DNA of 64,000 bases from Smittia aterrima. Taxonomy: Eukaryota > Arthropoda > Insecta > Diptera > Chironomidae. A program made the position numbers and the translations under genes. Below are positions 39,701 to 54,700 of the stretch, one piece after another (the first letter of the stretch is position 1; every line of letters begins with the position of its first letter). The stretch lies in assembly GCA_033063855.1 (NCBI GenBank), contig CP093829.1:4474243-4538242 (forward strand), written 5' to 3'. Below the pieces are notes generated by a model that worked only from the letters and a program-made list of their open reading frames with translations, did not search any database and had not been told where the DNA came from.

Positions 39701-42700
39701 GACAAGAAGAAATACATTGACTTCTGTTTTTAGTTTCTTGTTCATTGTGATAAATAAATTGATTATTCGCCGAGAAGCTTCTCTTGATCTCATCTCCTAC
39801 GAAAAATTTAATATTCCAAATGTGTTTTCGTTCGGCTCAAGCCAAGTTTGAAGTGATTTACTTACCTCGATCATCATTCATGAATTTTCATGACTTGGCT
39901 TCAAAGTTTTCCTTTAATTTTCTGATATTCAAAAGAAGAACATAAATTGTTCAACGTTTCTATTGAATTTTTCTTGCATCCCGCAAAAGAGAGAGAGAGA
40001 AGAATGAAAAAAAATTATTCGAGGAAAAGTAATTTGAAAAGCTTCCGCTTTTTTGATGTCATTGGAATTTTAATTTATAGCCTCGAGGCGAGATTCCGTC
40101 CATGACAATGCTCGATGCCCCGGGTAATTTGAACCTAAATAACAGTGGAGACTGTATTTGCGCTTTCATTCGATGGGACAAACATGAGCGAAGGGTGCAG
40201 ACAAAAGCACGTTCGGCGTAATTAAATTACTTGGAGAGCGAGAAAATCTTTTGCACAAATCTTTTAGTAATTAATTATTTTTTTCTCTTTTCGTTTTTGG
40301 TCGAAATTGGAATTTTCGTTGAATTAATTTCAATTAACGCACAAGCCATAACAATCACATTTCGAGATGAGAGGAGAAGTGTGGGCGAGTTCTCTGTTCT
40401 CGTCTGCTCGATTCATAAATTTTCCCGTTCGTTACAAGGGAAAACGCAAAAGAAGTGAATTCCTTTCTTCGCTTCTCCGAGTATTCAAGATAAATTGCTA
40501 TTCCATGTATTCATTGGATGTTGATTTAAAAGGAAAGGAAGCAAAAACTTGGAGACTTTTATTTATTACGTCGTCGGACATTCTATCATGAAACAATTAT
40601 TGGACGAGCGAGAGATCGAGAGAGGGGGCGAGTGAATGAACGGTCGAGCAATTAATATCTTTCACGTCAGCACAAAGGAGGCGACTCGAGACGAGTCAGA
40701 TCCGATGGCAATCAACGAAGGGGAAGATAAATCTGGAATCATAATTGTAATTGAGGTTTTACTCGTACTAATTAACTGGATTGGAGCGTTTTAAATTTAT
40801 TAAAAAGTTTGAAAACAAATAAATTGATTTTCGTTCAGATTAAACTTTATCGGATTGCTTTAAAGCGCCACTACCATTAGTACTAATTGAAAGTTATTGC
40901 AAGTTCTATGAATCAATAAAAGTTTCACTCGCTATCTAATAGCGAAGCTCTATCCAATTGAAATATATTTTATTTCTTCGCAGTAAATTTCAATCAACGA
41001 AATTGTCTTGTTCGAAACTTTCAACTCAGCGTTCTCTAAGAGAACTTCTCTTGTAAAATGTTTCGAACGAGCGAGGAAGTTGTGTCAAAATCTTAAACCC
41101 GTCACTCTGCCTTTCATTTCTACTTCTCTCACATCAGACGAGAACTTTTAACTTAAGTTCGTTCACTCAAGTTGAGTGACTTCGTTAAAACGAGAACTCT
41201 GCATCATTTGCTGTCGGCAGCTCTTTTGCAGTTGACATTCCATTGAATCTCATTTTACTGACGTTGCTTTTGACTTTAATTGGATAGTTCTTGAGGTGCT
41301 AGTTCTTTGATGCTGAGCTTTCGCCGCAATGTTTGTCTCGGCAACGTTGAAACTGAGCTAACGTGTGAGTGTTTACCATTCTCATTAAATTAATGTGGCG
41401 AAGCAAGTCTTCAGAAATCGCACACTGTAGAGGAACTGAATCAGAGAAGAGCGCCCTCGGCGTAAACTCAATCAAAGTTTGTTGCCTTCAATTAGCTTCG
41501 CAATTAAGAATTCAGCGTAAACTCGAACCATTTCAATTCACTATCGACTTCCTTGTTTCAAAAATCCCTTTGATCGCTTCCGTTTCCTTCTCTAATCAAG
41601 AGAATAGATTAGCGCTACCAACGTAAAGCAATAACATAATCAAGTATAATAAAGATCGAGTTGTGATAAAGTCTCTCACTCCTCTTGTCGTTCCCTTTTA
41701 AAATGAAAGTGGAAAATCGATGGCGGTCGTCGTGTCAAGTTGAGCTAGCATGTGCCGCTCTTATCAGATTGAGGCAATCAATCGTTCCCAACAAAAGACA
41801 ATGTTAGTTGAAAGCCAACGCACAAGGCAAGTCTCTAACAAATTTCACTTGGAAATAATCATAAAACTCAAAAGAAGAAAAGGAAAAGTTTCGTTGAAAG
41901 TGTTTTCCCTTCATGTTCTCTCACTCACTCTCCGATTATTTGTTTTCTCAACGGTTTTGCTTCTCGTTTTGTTGAAACACGAGAAGAATGAAAAAGAAAA
42001 CTTTATGTAAAGCTTCAAAGTCTTGCGAAATTGTGAAAGACAGAACCGGAAATTTCCGAAGAAAGTAAAATTGGGAAAAGTCTTTCAATATCAAATTCCC
42101 ATGCCACTCTTGGATCGCTCTTTATTTTCAATTCAATTTCGAGTGAAAAAGCTGGCACTTTGCAAAATCCACACACAGCGAAATGCGAAAATTTCTCGGT
42201 TAAACTTTCTGATTAATGTCAGTTAATATTTCAAGTTTTCCATGTGACAGAATGGAACTGTAAAAAAAAGGCAACTCAACCCTTTGGGCCTTCTAGTCAG
42301 AGCCAAAGCGATAGCAAGAGGAAAAAGCCATTTTCACTCTCAATGTCATTCCCTTTCGCTTCAACTCTTAAGGGGATTTGTTTTAAAAGATTCCTTTTTG
42401 ATGATGTTGTGCTCGTATTTTTTGCGTTTATCGAATTCTATTGTCGGCTCGATTCAAGCAAAAGCGGAAAGCGACAGAATTTGTAATCGAAAGTGATGGC
42501 GGGTTTAAAAGAGGAAAATGTCATTCGTTCCTATTAATTCCACTTTAACTCATCTTTCACAGCCACAGATTCCATTGAGCGTTAGCAAAAGCTGTCATGA
42601 ATGAGAGTAATTGGTTTAATTAGTTTTTCAACAATTAATGTCTGAAAGTGGTGGAGAGAGAGAGAGTGAGTGAGAGACGTTGTGGGAGGCGGTTTGAGCT

Positions 42701-45700
42701 TCACCGCTTCGAGCGAGAAATATTCCACGTCACACAATGTGCCATTCTTGTTTACTTTATTTATGATGGTAATGTATCGCACTTACACCAACCGACGATG
42801 ATGTAAAAAAGGGAATATTCTGATAACAATTCCTTTCCATTTTTCTTACCTCGCATCGTAAAAATTTTCAATTTTCCATTCAGCCTAAGGTTGAATAGAT
42901 GACTCAAAGCTCGAAGCGAAAGGTAAGGTTATTATACGCCTCGCTTTATCTAAGAAATGAGTGACAATAACTGAACCCTTTTTTATATTATTGTTTTTGA
43001 AACAAAGGTCGAAATATTTGTGGCAGAACCTTTGACATTCTTTTACCTGACGACAAAATATGAATTATGACGAGTATTGATTATTATTCGGTGCTCGAAC
43101 GCAGAGCAAAGGGTGAAATGTGCTGATGCGAAGACAACCTCTCATTCTCTCCTCCTTTGGTGTAAACAAACTACAAAGGCTTCATTTCTTTTGATTGCTG
43201 GCAGCATCAGAATGAATTGTTGATGATATCTGAATCAAAGGACTGCCACAAATACATTTCCTGGGATGATGTTCTCGTTATTATGTTGACGAAAAAGAAG
43301 AGAAGGTGACGATGATAGTAACAGGTTCTGTTTACAGGAAACTATTCTCCCCAGGCTTCGTTATTGATTGCAATCGATGAAAGTTCTATTCATAATGTGG
43401 AGAGCGAAGCTCATTCAATAAAAATCTGTGCGGATGCCATAAATCATGAGTCATAAATAAATTAGTCATTTGCACTTGTCTCGAGTCTTGTTTTAAAATG
43501 ACGTTACATTAATATTGTCGAGCAAGAGCGTTTCTCGTTAGCACCGTTGAATAAATCGAAACGGAATAATGTGCGAAATGTGATTTCGATAAAATGCATA
43601 AATCATCGAATTGTTTATTTAATCATTATCAACATATTCGAGAATGCATAAAAACGCAACATCAATTACGAATTCTAACAGAGAACAGCAGTAGCAGAGC
43701 TTTATGGCATTTGCCGCATGCCTTCACTATTCACATCTGGATCGTGATTTGCGAGACACTTTCCACTTGATTGGTTTGATTTTGATGAAAGCTGGGGACT
43801 TTTGGGTTCCCTCTCTGTGGGCTTTGAATAATGAAAGCTAAATAAAAGCTTTCGAAATGATTTTTAATAATGTCGCCTACGCCCTCCCGGTCTCCACCCT
43901 CGCGACTTCGAGAACAATCAGGGACGGGCCCGAGTTACATCTGGCAACTTCATTAATTTCATTTTTCACGTTTCAATGAAAGAAAAAAAAATCGTCAAAT
44001 TTTTCATTCAATTCAGAATTTAATGGAACGTTTTCTGAAAAGCATTTCTGTCCATTTGAGTTACATTGTCATTGACATCAATTTATGAGATTTTATTTGC
44101 ACAATAAAACTCCCATCGCCTTCAATCTTTTCCGGCAGAAATCATTTACGAGAAGGCTTCTTCTGAGGAGTAAACTGACCAAGTTTTATTTTGAGCTTCG
44201 CCCGTAAAAAAAGAAAGAAAAATCTTTTCTTTAAGCGAGAAACGACGAAGGAGAAGAGAAAAAGGCGCATCTCAATCCATCGGAGCCAAGCGAATCTATT
44301 CAAGCATTCGAAGAAGTACGAGACATGAATTCAATTGAATTAAATCGTTTTGATATTTATTTGTTTGAAATCTCATCTTCGACTTCTTTCTGCTGCCGTC
44401 ATGGAAAATTCATCCGATAAAAACATTCCCCCGCTCAGCTCAACTAAGTTCTCCAGCTCAGTTGTGCGTGAATGTAAAATTGGAAAACCAAAATAAAACG
44501 AACGAGAAAGAATCGAATACAATTCAAAAACCAATAATTTTTTTTATCAATCTTTTTATTCATTAGAGTTTGCTGCTACGTGATTAGCATTCGAATGATT
44601 ACTTGAGAGTCAAGCCTGAGCGAAGGATTTTACTACATGATAACGGCCGAAACTTTTTCGATCGAGAGAAGTCTGTTTAGATAGGAGCCGAAGCTGTGCA
44701 GGGAGGGAGAGGTACGACAGAGGGAAGGAATAAAATTTTATTCTCTACGATTGTGAATTTGAAGTGTGCGACTTAAAATTCAAATCTAAGTAACTACCGT
44801 TTGCCGTTTGCAATAATCATAATAATTTAAAACGTCGGCGTCTTCATCAGAAGTTGAAGAATTTTAATTAAAAAGATAAATGAAGATATCTGCAATTAAA
44901 TGAGAATGAAGGCAAGCAAGTATGGTAAAGTTTTCTTTTTCTCCCCCCTAAGGCCGTTGCTCCTTCAACAACATCAACGAGAGAAATTATCATTGGAATT
45001 GTCGGCCAGAGATGAAAATTTGAGCTACTAGGACTCGCGTAATGTGTTTAATATTCAAATTTTCAACCAGATTTCTCGCAGTGAACGCTGTTTTTATTAT
45101 GGAAATTGCACAGCTCTTTTAACGCTACCGAAATTCCATTAAGTCTGTGGTCTGGCGGTTTTTTAACGTAACTTCTCTTTTTATTTAACGACGAAATGCT
45201 AAATCGGCCTGTTTGAATAATACTTTGGGGCGCGTTACTAAGCCACGTAACTTCTGCAGCCCAAAACACAATTTATGACGCCACAGCAACCGCAAGAAAG
45301 GTCATACAAATGAAAAGTTCCTAAATTATTCATGTGCCTTTCCACCCCTGCGCTGCCTTTCATCGAAAAGCTTTACGTTATTTAAAGACGTTTTGAGGAT
45401 AATTTTCAGAGCAAGCAGCACCAGCAGCAGCAGCACCCTCCAAAACCGCGAATGAATAAATAAGGAAAATATAATTTACAGCATCAGGAGTAATTGTTTG
45501 GCTTTTCACAATCAACACTTCCATTATCAAGAAGAACTTTCTTCAATGTGCTAATTTTCCTTCTCATTTTCAAATTGATCTCATCACCACATTCCTTCTC
45601 TTTCTGTTGTTTGTTAATCCTCTGGCAAATTTACTTTCTCTTGACGATGGGTGGAGGTTGTGTCAGGGGCAGGAAATCAATTTCTAAATTCGTTGTCATA

Positions 45701-48700
45701 AAGTCTCTTCTTTCTTCAAGAAGAATCTCAACTATTTTCTTACAAAACATTTCACAATTCGAGGAAAGCCCTTTGACCCTTTTCATTGTATACATTTCAG
45801 ATTCGTTTGCTAAGCCTTAGCGTAAAATTTTCCAACCCTTGTTAAAGACATTTCTCTCTCTCTCACTCACTCCTCACTTGCTCAAGCTCCACCGGGGGCG
45901 AAAGGAAGTAAAGAAAGAAAGCAAACAATTGCGAGAAAACTCAGAGCAGCAGGAAAATATTTAATGCGTTTTGTTGCCTCCTTGCTCCCCAAGTAAATAC
46001 TTGAAATAAATTTCATAAAAGTAAAATAATGAAAAAATACATTAAATTTTATTCGAAAACTTCACAAACTTATATTTTCGCTCGTTGCCTTCTCCACATT
46101 TTTATATTCGTTGCCACTCAACGTACTTAAGAAAATTCTGCGGATTTTCAGCAATTTTTCCGCTTCTCGCTTCCTTCCATGCAATTTAGGTTCTTATTGT
46201 AAAAGCCATCATCAAATATATTGTTGTTCATTCAATGCAGGATTTCACGTTCATCCTTCCCAACTTTATTTGCTGTGGATGTGCTTAGATAGCTGAGGAC
46301 TTATCAAAATTACTTTTCACTCCTCTCTATCTCTTTTCTCCGCTGCTTCTGTTGTATCATAGTTGAGTGGAGGCGTAAGATAGTTAGTTAGTGGGGGTAA
46401 GATGTTGATATTCTTGATGCAATATTGTTTCTCTCGAACTATTATTGTCAAAGTTTATTGCAAGGAAAAAATTTCTCTTCTTCTGGTTATCGTTATTGAA
46501 AGGAAAGAAAAGTTTCATCGAGATGATTTTGGTCTTGTCTGATTTGTTGTTATTTATGTAAGTGAATTTGATCTTTCTGTTTCGCGCTAGAAATCAAGCC
46601 ATTGTACTGCCCTCCCTCTGCTTTGCTCCGACGTTTACTTCGTTCCGAGCAGTTTGCGGAGCGAATGGTTGGGAAAAAAAGTTTGGAATTCGGGAAAAAA
46701 GCGAGAGAGGAAAACTTTATCCATGGCTTCGCATCTGGCAAAACAGGAAATTTACTTTTATTCCTTTTCTTCTTTCGCTTGCTTTCCAACTAACAAAAAT
46801 TGTTATTTTATTGCGAAACCATATTTATTTATATATGTTGCTGCTCCTCGGCGGAAAAACTTGCTGTGGCTGATTTTGAACAATTCATTTATTTCATTTT
46901 ACGATGTGCATGTTTTTCAAGAGGTCTCCCCATCGTCTCCTTGAGAGTGCTCTTCTCCTGCTGCCTCTCGCTCCCTCTCGACAGCTCATGTGTGTTGGGT
47001 GTTGGGTTCAGCGAAGGCAAACAACAATTTCATGACTCTTTGGCAATCAGCTCCGACTCGCAGTAACTTTTTTTTAGAGCTCTCATACATTGAAAAACTT
47101 TTCACATTTCTTTTAGTTTATCTGACTTTTCATTTCCTTTTCGCAAGATATTTATTCACCCGTCTTTGCTACAACTCTCCCCGCAAAGCTACAAATAGAA
47201 AAATTTAATTTTCTTTACTCTCTTTTTTTTTGAAAGGAAAGTTGAGCTCAAAGGAAAAGCGAGAAAAAAATTGCACAAAGTTAAAAGTTTTCCGTGTTTA
47301 GAGTTGAGCGAATTTGAAAGAATGTTTCATCAAATAGTGAACTAGAGAAGTGCACACTGAAAAGGAATATCGATTCGTAAGTTTTTCTGTTATTAGGGAT
47401 TTTTCTCCGTAAACTTCACTGACTTCGTCTGTCGATTGTTGACTTTGAAAAATCCTTTTTTCGTTACAGGAAATGCTTTATCTCTTCGTTTACATGTGCA
47501 AGCTGCTCGATGATTGATGCGATGTGTGTGAAAATTGATGTATGCAGGTGAACTCTGAGCTTTGCTCTATCCCAACTTTTTTTCCATTTAAGTTTCGTTG
47601 CTTCCTTCTCTCTCTCACCCGAGTTTGTTGCGGTGTAGTTGAGTGAAATCCAAACATGAAAAAGTTCAAATATCACGTCATGCGATTGATTTGTTGACGA
47701 AGCCTTTTCATCATTCCAGCAACGCGATAAAGTTCTTGAAAATTAAGCGACGTGAAATGCGGAAAGCTCTGGCTCATAAAACTTTAATTTTGGTATTAGA
47801 GCTCAGACGTTTGCCGTTTATCAAGTCTTTTCATCGCCCGAGAATAAAGATACACTGCAAACTTTGTCATTGTCGTTCGCTCCCTCTCCTGCACTAAATC
47901 ACTTTGTCAAATTTAAGGTTGTGAAAAGTATTCCATTCATTTATCTTATCTTGTAGTTTTGCCTGTAGAATCCTGTTGGTAGAAAGAAACACTCTGACGA
48001 GCGCCCTGGCTGAACGAAAATGGAGAATAAAACAAAGTTTTTCACTTGAAAACTGTTTCAGACTCTAATGATGAGATTGCATTAAATATCTTACTTTTCA
48101 TTCGACGCAACTTTCCAGCTTCAAGGGGAAAACTTTTAATTCGCTGCTGCTGCTGGTGCTGTTGTTTTTTTGTCCTCTCGTCTTTCACGTGATCCAGTTC
48201 TTTTTATAATGACAATGTCGAGCGGGTAAAAGAGTTTCTCGCTTCGCCCTGCTCTTCTTTCTATCAGATTTTTGTTCGAAATGAAAGAAAGAAAAGTTTT
48301 AGATAATTAAATCAACGGTTCCACATAAAAATCCTCGTCTCTCTCTCTCTCATTCTTTTGCTAGTGACCAAAGAGTCACGTTAAAGTTGAATTGGAGACA
48401 TAAACTTTCGAAATCGCTTCTTAATCCTTAAAATAAATATGACTTTCGAGACTTTCTTCTAAGATTTCCCATGAAAACTTTTAATTTTATCTTCATGAAG
48501 CCATAAATTGCAGGTGGTTTTGATGGTATCTTCATCGTCTTCCTCCACTTTGCCTCACTTAAATGGCACTATGTGTGGGAAATGTTCTTTCAAGAAGCAT
48601 GAAGTTTCCTTAGAAACAAACTTCCAGTGGGGAAAATTCATAATTACATTCATTTAGAAGATTTAATTGCTGAGGTGAGCACTTCCATTCTGTTGTTTTG

Positions 48701-51700
48701 TTATAGTCACTTGCTTCGTTGAATGAGAGATTCAAGCATTGTCAAGAACGAGCCCTCGACATCTCATTGAAATGCATATCGTGGCATTTTGTTGCTTTGC
48801 TTTGCTTTTCCTTGTTACAAGCTTTTCCCAAATTAAGCCAATTCCGGAGAATCACAAAATGCTTAAAATTCTTTTTGTCTCTGTTTGCATATGATTGGCT
48901 AACTTTTACGGCACGTCACCGTCAAATTAATCTCTCGATTGCAGATTTTCTCACGTTCCAAAATGATTCATCGACAGATATCAGATGACTCCACTAATTC
49001 TAATTAGTTACGTAAGTTTCAGATGCTCCCGTGCATAAACTCATCGGTCTGTGTGTTGTTTTATGTTGCGAGCCAAGCTCGTTTTCCCAAGCAAATGTAA
49101 ATGTGTCGACATTAGCTGGAGGAGGAAATAAATAATTGAGCATTTCATCATAATTAAGCATCTTTGGTTCTCTCTTTTGTGCTACTTGCTAATTAGCGCA
49201 TTAAAAATGCTGTTTCCATTTCATTTCTGTTCGCATCTTTTCATTAACAAAAGCTTCTCTTTTTCTTTCAAGGCTTCGAGGAATCATTAACATCGAAATT
49301 AGAAAAATCATCATTACATCAACACAAATTTATTTTTCTGTTGAAATTGCAAAAAGGAAAATTACCGAGGATTGTGCATTGGCTTCGTCGTTTTCCATTT
49401 GATGACCCCGATCTTTTTCTTCTTTTGAGGAATTTCCAAGGGAAGAGGAAAAAATTATTTAATTTGGTGGATGAGCAAGCTTTCTATTTAATAAAGCTCT
49501 ACGAAGAGATCTGCCGTGGTCTCTTAGTCTGTCTTGTCCTCCATCCATTTCGCCCCCGAAAAAAAAACTTTTCACTTTACTTTTTTGTTTCTTTCGCTCG
49601 GCACCATTCGAAACGAAAGATTCTTGTTGTCATCCTGAGTGAGTGAGAGGAAATAGAAAGAAAAATGAATTTCTATGTTGAAAAAATAACATTTTTCCTC
49701 TCGCCTCTGATAATAACTCAAGATAATCCCTTTCTCGATAGGATGCTGATGTTCTATTTAATTCTGTTCCAAGACGCTCTCCTTTAAGGGAGAAGGAAAC
49801 TAGTTTCGTCAATAATCCGAGACAGGATGGCGACTAAAGTCCCATCCTCTGACAGACTCGATGGATTGATCCCCTTCAAAAAGTGCTGAGTCGTGAAAGA
49901 AACCGAAGCAAGGGGGAGATCGACGAGAGAAGAAAATAGAAACACAACAATTATAAACAATTTTGATTTTCATTTAAAGATAAAACGAAAGTGGCGTAGA
50001 TAGAATTGTTTCTTTATTTTGAAGAGGAGAGGAAAGAAAACTTTTGCAGCTCGATGTGTAATTAATGAAATAAAATAATTGATAAAAAGCGCAACGAGGG
50101 AAAAGTTTTCCCTATTCATTCGTTTTGTTGGAGTTTGTGGAAGAAAACTTCATTCATTAAGCAATGAAGGAGAAGAAGTAAAAGGAGAATCTGCGGTTAT
50201 TTAGGGAAAAGTTTTGCTTTAAACAATTCAACGTGAAGCACTTTAAGTTGACAGACGCGTAAGCGGATATAAGAGATATCTCTTAAGCCTCCTCCCTCTC
50301 TTCCACCTTTGTTTACCTCTGCTTATCGTCCCAGCATTTCATTTCAATTACGTAATTTCTTTAGAAGATGAAACTTCTTACTTTTGCCTGCTTCTTTCTG
50401 CTCTTGAACATATTTTCCTCATCTTCAACTCAGTTGGAGGGTTGCTTGCCGGCTCTCTCCTCAACAACAGGAAGACGACGACGAACGACGAAGGCAAAAA
50501 AATGAACAAGTTTCGTTATTATTATTTTTACTACACAACAGCTCTCTCTCTCTCTCTTCCTTTCTTTCTTCGAAGCTTAAATGTTTTTTGAGTGTGCACA
50601 GCAAACAGTAAAGTTATGGTCCGTTTGTTGTTGAGATGAGAACTAATTAGTTCGTCTGCCAATAATTCACATTTATGAAGTTTCATAAAGATGAGGATTT
50701 AACCATCGTTTGCTTGCTCGTTCACTCTCCCCCTGTTCACACGGACGATGGGGAAATTAGTTTGCATCGGTTATTTGCTTATCCTTATCTCTCAAGTAAT
50801 TGGAGGACGTTAAAGAAAATTGCTGAAGCTTAAAGGGAAGCGGAGAAAAGAAGGAAAACAGAATCGTTTGTTGTGCTCAATGTTGTTTATCGTGTTGTGC
50901 TTTTTTAAGCATTTCTACCGTAAAAGGAAAATTTTTCGTGCTGCTCAAGAGAAAGTTTTGACTTTCTCGTGGCGCTATCAATAAGCAAATCTGTCGTAAA
51001 CATTTCGTATTTTTCTCCGTACTTTGCAATATTAAACTCGATGTTTTGCCAAAAATATAAGAAGAACTTATCAAAACAACTCTCGCTCTGGGATCCTCTT
51101 ATGAGCACTTAGCGATTTTCCTGACAATGTTTGACTCCTTTCATCAATTTAACGACGGGATTGTCTTAAAGCACGGCAGAGTGTTTCACGACGAAATTAT
51201 TAAATTCTCCGAATATTTAAGACGCGAAAATTTAAATTTATGCCAGCTTTTGAGAAGAAAGGAAAAACAAAAATGCAAAATAATTTATCCCATCAATTTT
51301 GCTTTCGCAGTTTGTTTTTACTCTGCTGATGATGTTTCTCTGTTGTTGTTATTGTCGAGCGAACAATAGCTCAAGGGAGAAATCAAAAGGAGGGAAAGAA
51401 ACCGTCATTTTCCATCATTCTTATCGTTCGAAACTTTCTCCTGCAAAACAAATTGTCTGTAATTATTCTCGAGTATTGATCGGAAAAGATTTTTTTTCCG
51501 TCTTCTCATCATCCTCTCTCGTGCTCTAGCGCTTTTCAATTGAAAAGCCTCTTGTTATCGTATTGATAATTTCCTTTTTCCCGTCTCGATTTATTAAAAA
51601 GTCGTCGTTGTAACAAAACGAAGCTGCCACCTGGGAAAATGAATTAAATGTTGATCTCCTTTGCCACCTTCGTCGTCCTCTCACTAACAGATCATTCCCT

Positions 51701-54700
51701 TTCTTACAATCATCATATTTGAAAAATTGTTGCCGGAGAAAGATTGACAAGGTGAAGGCGAGAGTGCTTTCAAACTAAAGCGACAGAATGTCTCGAGTTT
51801 TCACGTTATCGCTACTGCAACGACATGTCACATGCCACGAGAAGGAATTTGCCATCAGATAAAAGCTTTAAAGCACAAATGTGTGCCTTCAATCAAACAA
51901 CACCGCAATAAAAATCAATGCATGAATATGAAAAAGTGGAAATGATTTCTAAATCAGATACCATTCACATTTAGCTCTTCTCTCGTCTCCGTCGACGTAT
52001 CTTTTCCACCAAAGCACAGCACACAATAACACATACACACCGCACCCGACTATTATTCACTCCTTCAATCACTTTCATGTCAGGGATTTTCTCTCGCTCT
52101 CTCTCACTCACTCGGTTAGCTGCTGCTGGTGCGAAGTGGTTTAGATATAGTCACAGCTTTTTCCTCTTATGGGATCGTCAGTGCTTCACGTAACTTTGTC
52201 AGCAGATTCTCAAACTGTTGTTGACCCAGTATGTCGCAAGTCTTCTCTCATCCGCTTGAACACGATGAATCGAATATGATGATGACAACAACGACTGTAA
52301 AACGAGTGGACAAACAATTAGATGGATGGAGCAGAATGCGATGAAGAGTCGACAGAAGAAAATCCAATTTCACTTATGCTATGTTACGTCTTTACAGCAA
52401 ATCATTTTTATTCGTTCGATTGTGGGGTCGGTTAGTTGGTTGGCTCCTCTCCTCAATATAACACACAATAACCAAATAAAATGTCAGCAATAATAGTAAA
52501 AAAATATAGTTTTTCCCACTGCAAATTCTTTCCAATCTTTCTCGCTGTCATAATATTTTTGCTTTGCAGGAGTTTTTTTTTCCGCTCGTCCAATATTTCT
52601 TTCATTTTTTTTTTGTTGATTCCAGGCTTTTCTCTCGCTTCTTTGGCATACAATATGTCGGATTTTAGTTATTTTTCCTCCAACAACTTCAACCCCAAAG
52701 TCAAAACAACAGAGAAATATTGTTTTATCAAATTGGTTAGATTCTTTTTTATGCATGGCATCAAAGAGAGTGAAGGGGTGGAGTGGCAAAAGCGGGAAAA
52801 AAAGGAAATGTGAGAAGAGACACGAAGGGCGAATAAAGTTAAGTTTTTTCCTTTTTCCTCTCCTCTCTGCCATTCACATAATCGCACATCTATAGAGTAA
52901 AAATGTTTCTACGGATTATAGTCGCTTTGTGATGTTGTGCGCTCCATTCATTCAGATCGCTTCGCTATTCTGTATAATAGTTTTAGCGTTCACGTACGTT
53001 GAATGCTGGTTAAAGTAGAATTGTCGAGAGGGGTGTGAGATGTCGAGAGCTTTGGCATATAAAAATATAGTTCCAAGTTTTATTGTTCTCGTGGATATCA
53101 CGAGGCCTTCCTTCTAAAGTAAAACACACACAAAAAGCTGTGAAAGAAGAGAATTATGATCAGAGGAAATTACGTTATTCTCATTCTCACTGACCTCTCA
53201 CGCGTTACTCCCTTCTAATCGAGAATATTTCTATAAGCACAGACAGAAGCAGCAGCACGGAATCATAAAAAAGTATCTTCTTCCCGAGAACTCTACACGC
53301 TTCGTTATGTTCTTACGGCTGTGAACTTCACCGAAATGCTTCTGCTGTGGTAAAGCTCTGATCGTGAACACACGAAACGAGGGAACGATGTTTGTTCAAC
53401 TGGTACGATGAGCTGAGGCCAATTAATATTGTGCTCAGGAAATATTTCTCTTCATTTATACGACTTGGGATGTTTGCGCGATAGGAGACGACTGTGTGCT
53501 CTCTCGTATGTTGTTTACCGCATTTGCTAAGAATGTCGAATGAACTCGTGGACTTAACAGAGGCTGAAAGAGAAATGTAGAGCGAAATAAGAGTAAAAGC
53601 AAACAAGGAAATATAATAAGTGATGATTTACATAAAAAAGTCTAAAGTGTAGTAAAAATGAACTCGATGTGCATATGCCATCCATTAGCTTAATAACTTC
53701 TCTCTCACTGATGCTTTGAGTGTTTTTTTCCCTTCCTCTCGTTGATCATAGACGTATGGCTCCTCTTCTTGATGCATAACTGGCAGTCGAGTTGGAAAAA
53801 TAAATAAATGTTTATGTGCACACGAAGTGAAAGCGAGGCGAGTGGTTTGTGGCACAGAATCACTGAATAATAACTCAGAGATAAACGAGATAAACTTCTC
53901 GAGCTTCGTCATATTTGATATTTGACCTTTCGGCATTAGCAAACATTTTTCCTTTTCGAGGAAGATCCGAGATTATCCAGAAGAGACAAATCGAGAGCTT
54001 TTTTCTTTCGAGCTATTGATTTTGAACTTTTTTCTATTTGAAAGTTTACAAATTGAGCTTACAGGGTAAAGTTTGAAAGTTCGTCTATGAGGAAATAGAA
54101 TTTGAGTCAAAATTTGATCGCTCTTTGTACTTTCGAATAAACATTCAATCGTCTCGATAGAGCTCTTATGATTTTCAATTTTGAATTCCTCGCTGCAACT
54201 GACAACTGGGGAAAAGCCATTGAAAGTAGAATTTTATGCTATTCACTATCTTCACTTGAAACTCCGCTTCGGTGAGTTCTCCTCCACATGTAGTCGACTG
54301 AGCAAGGCTGCAAATGCAGATTCAACTCGATTTCGAAAGCATTTCTTTTTTTCTAGTTTGCTTTTCCGGCACTTAAAATAAGAAAGACGAGACTGGAGAG
54401 TGGGAGGAGGGAGGTTTTACAAATATTTTGATATCAAGAGAGACTCCTCGAGTCGAAGAGATTCAATTGCATTCGACAAATACTTTTTGTGCTATCGTCG
54501 AAGACAATTTCCACGTCTTAATCGACAGTTCAACTTCTCAGGTACCGGAGATAGCCACAGAAGACAAATTGTCTCAGTGGAAAACTGATGACTTGAGTGT
54601 CTTCGATGAGCTTGAATCGAGCACCTTGTTTATTTGCCTTTTCTTGCCCTCAAGTGTCAGCAACAACAATATCTTCAATTGTGCTGCGCTCGACTCTTCA

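Noticed and set aside
39866..39877. Alternative first exon of the spätzle-like gene (ATG ATG ATC GAG then GTAAGT)
   Set aside because: It is in the right phase and has a strong donor, but it needs a 19-kb intron spanning mir-133. The candidate at 21374-21382 is 439 bp away and gives a better signal peptide. Kept only as an alternative.
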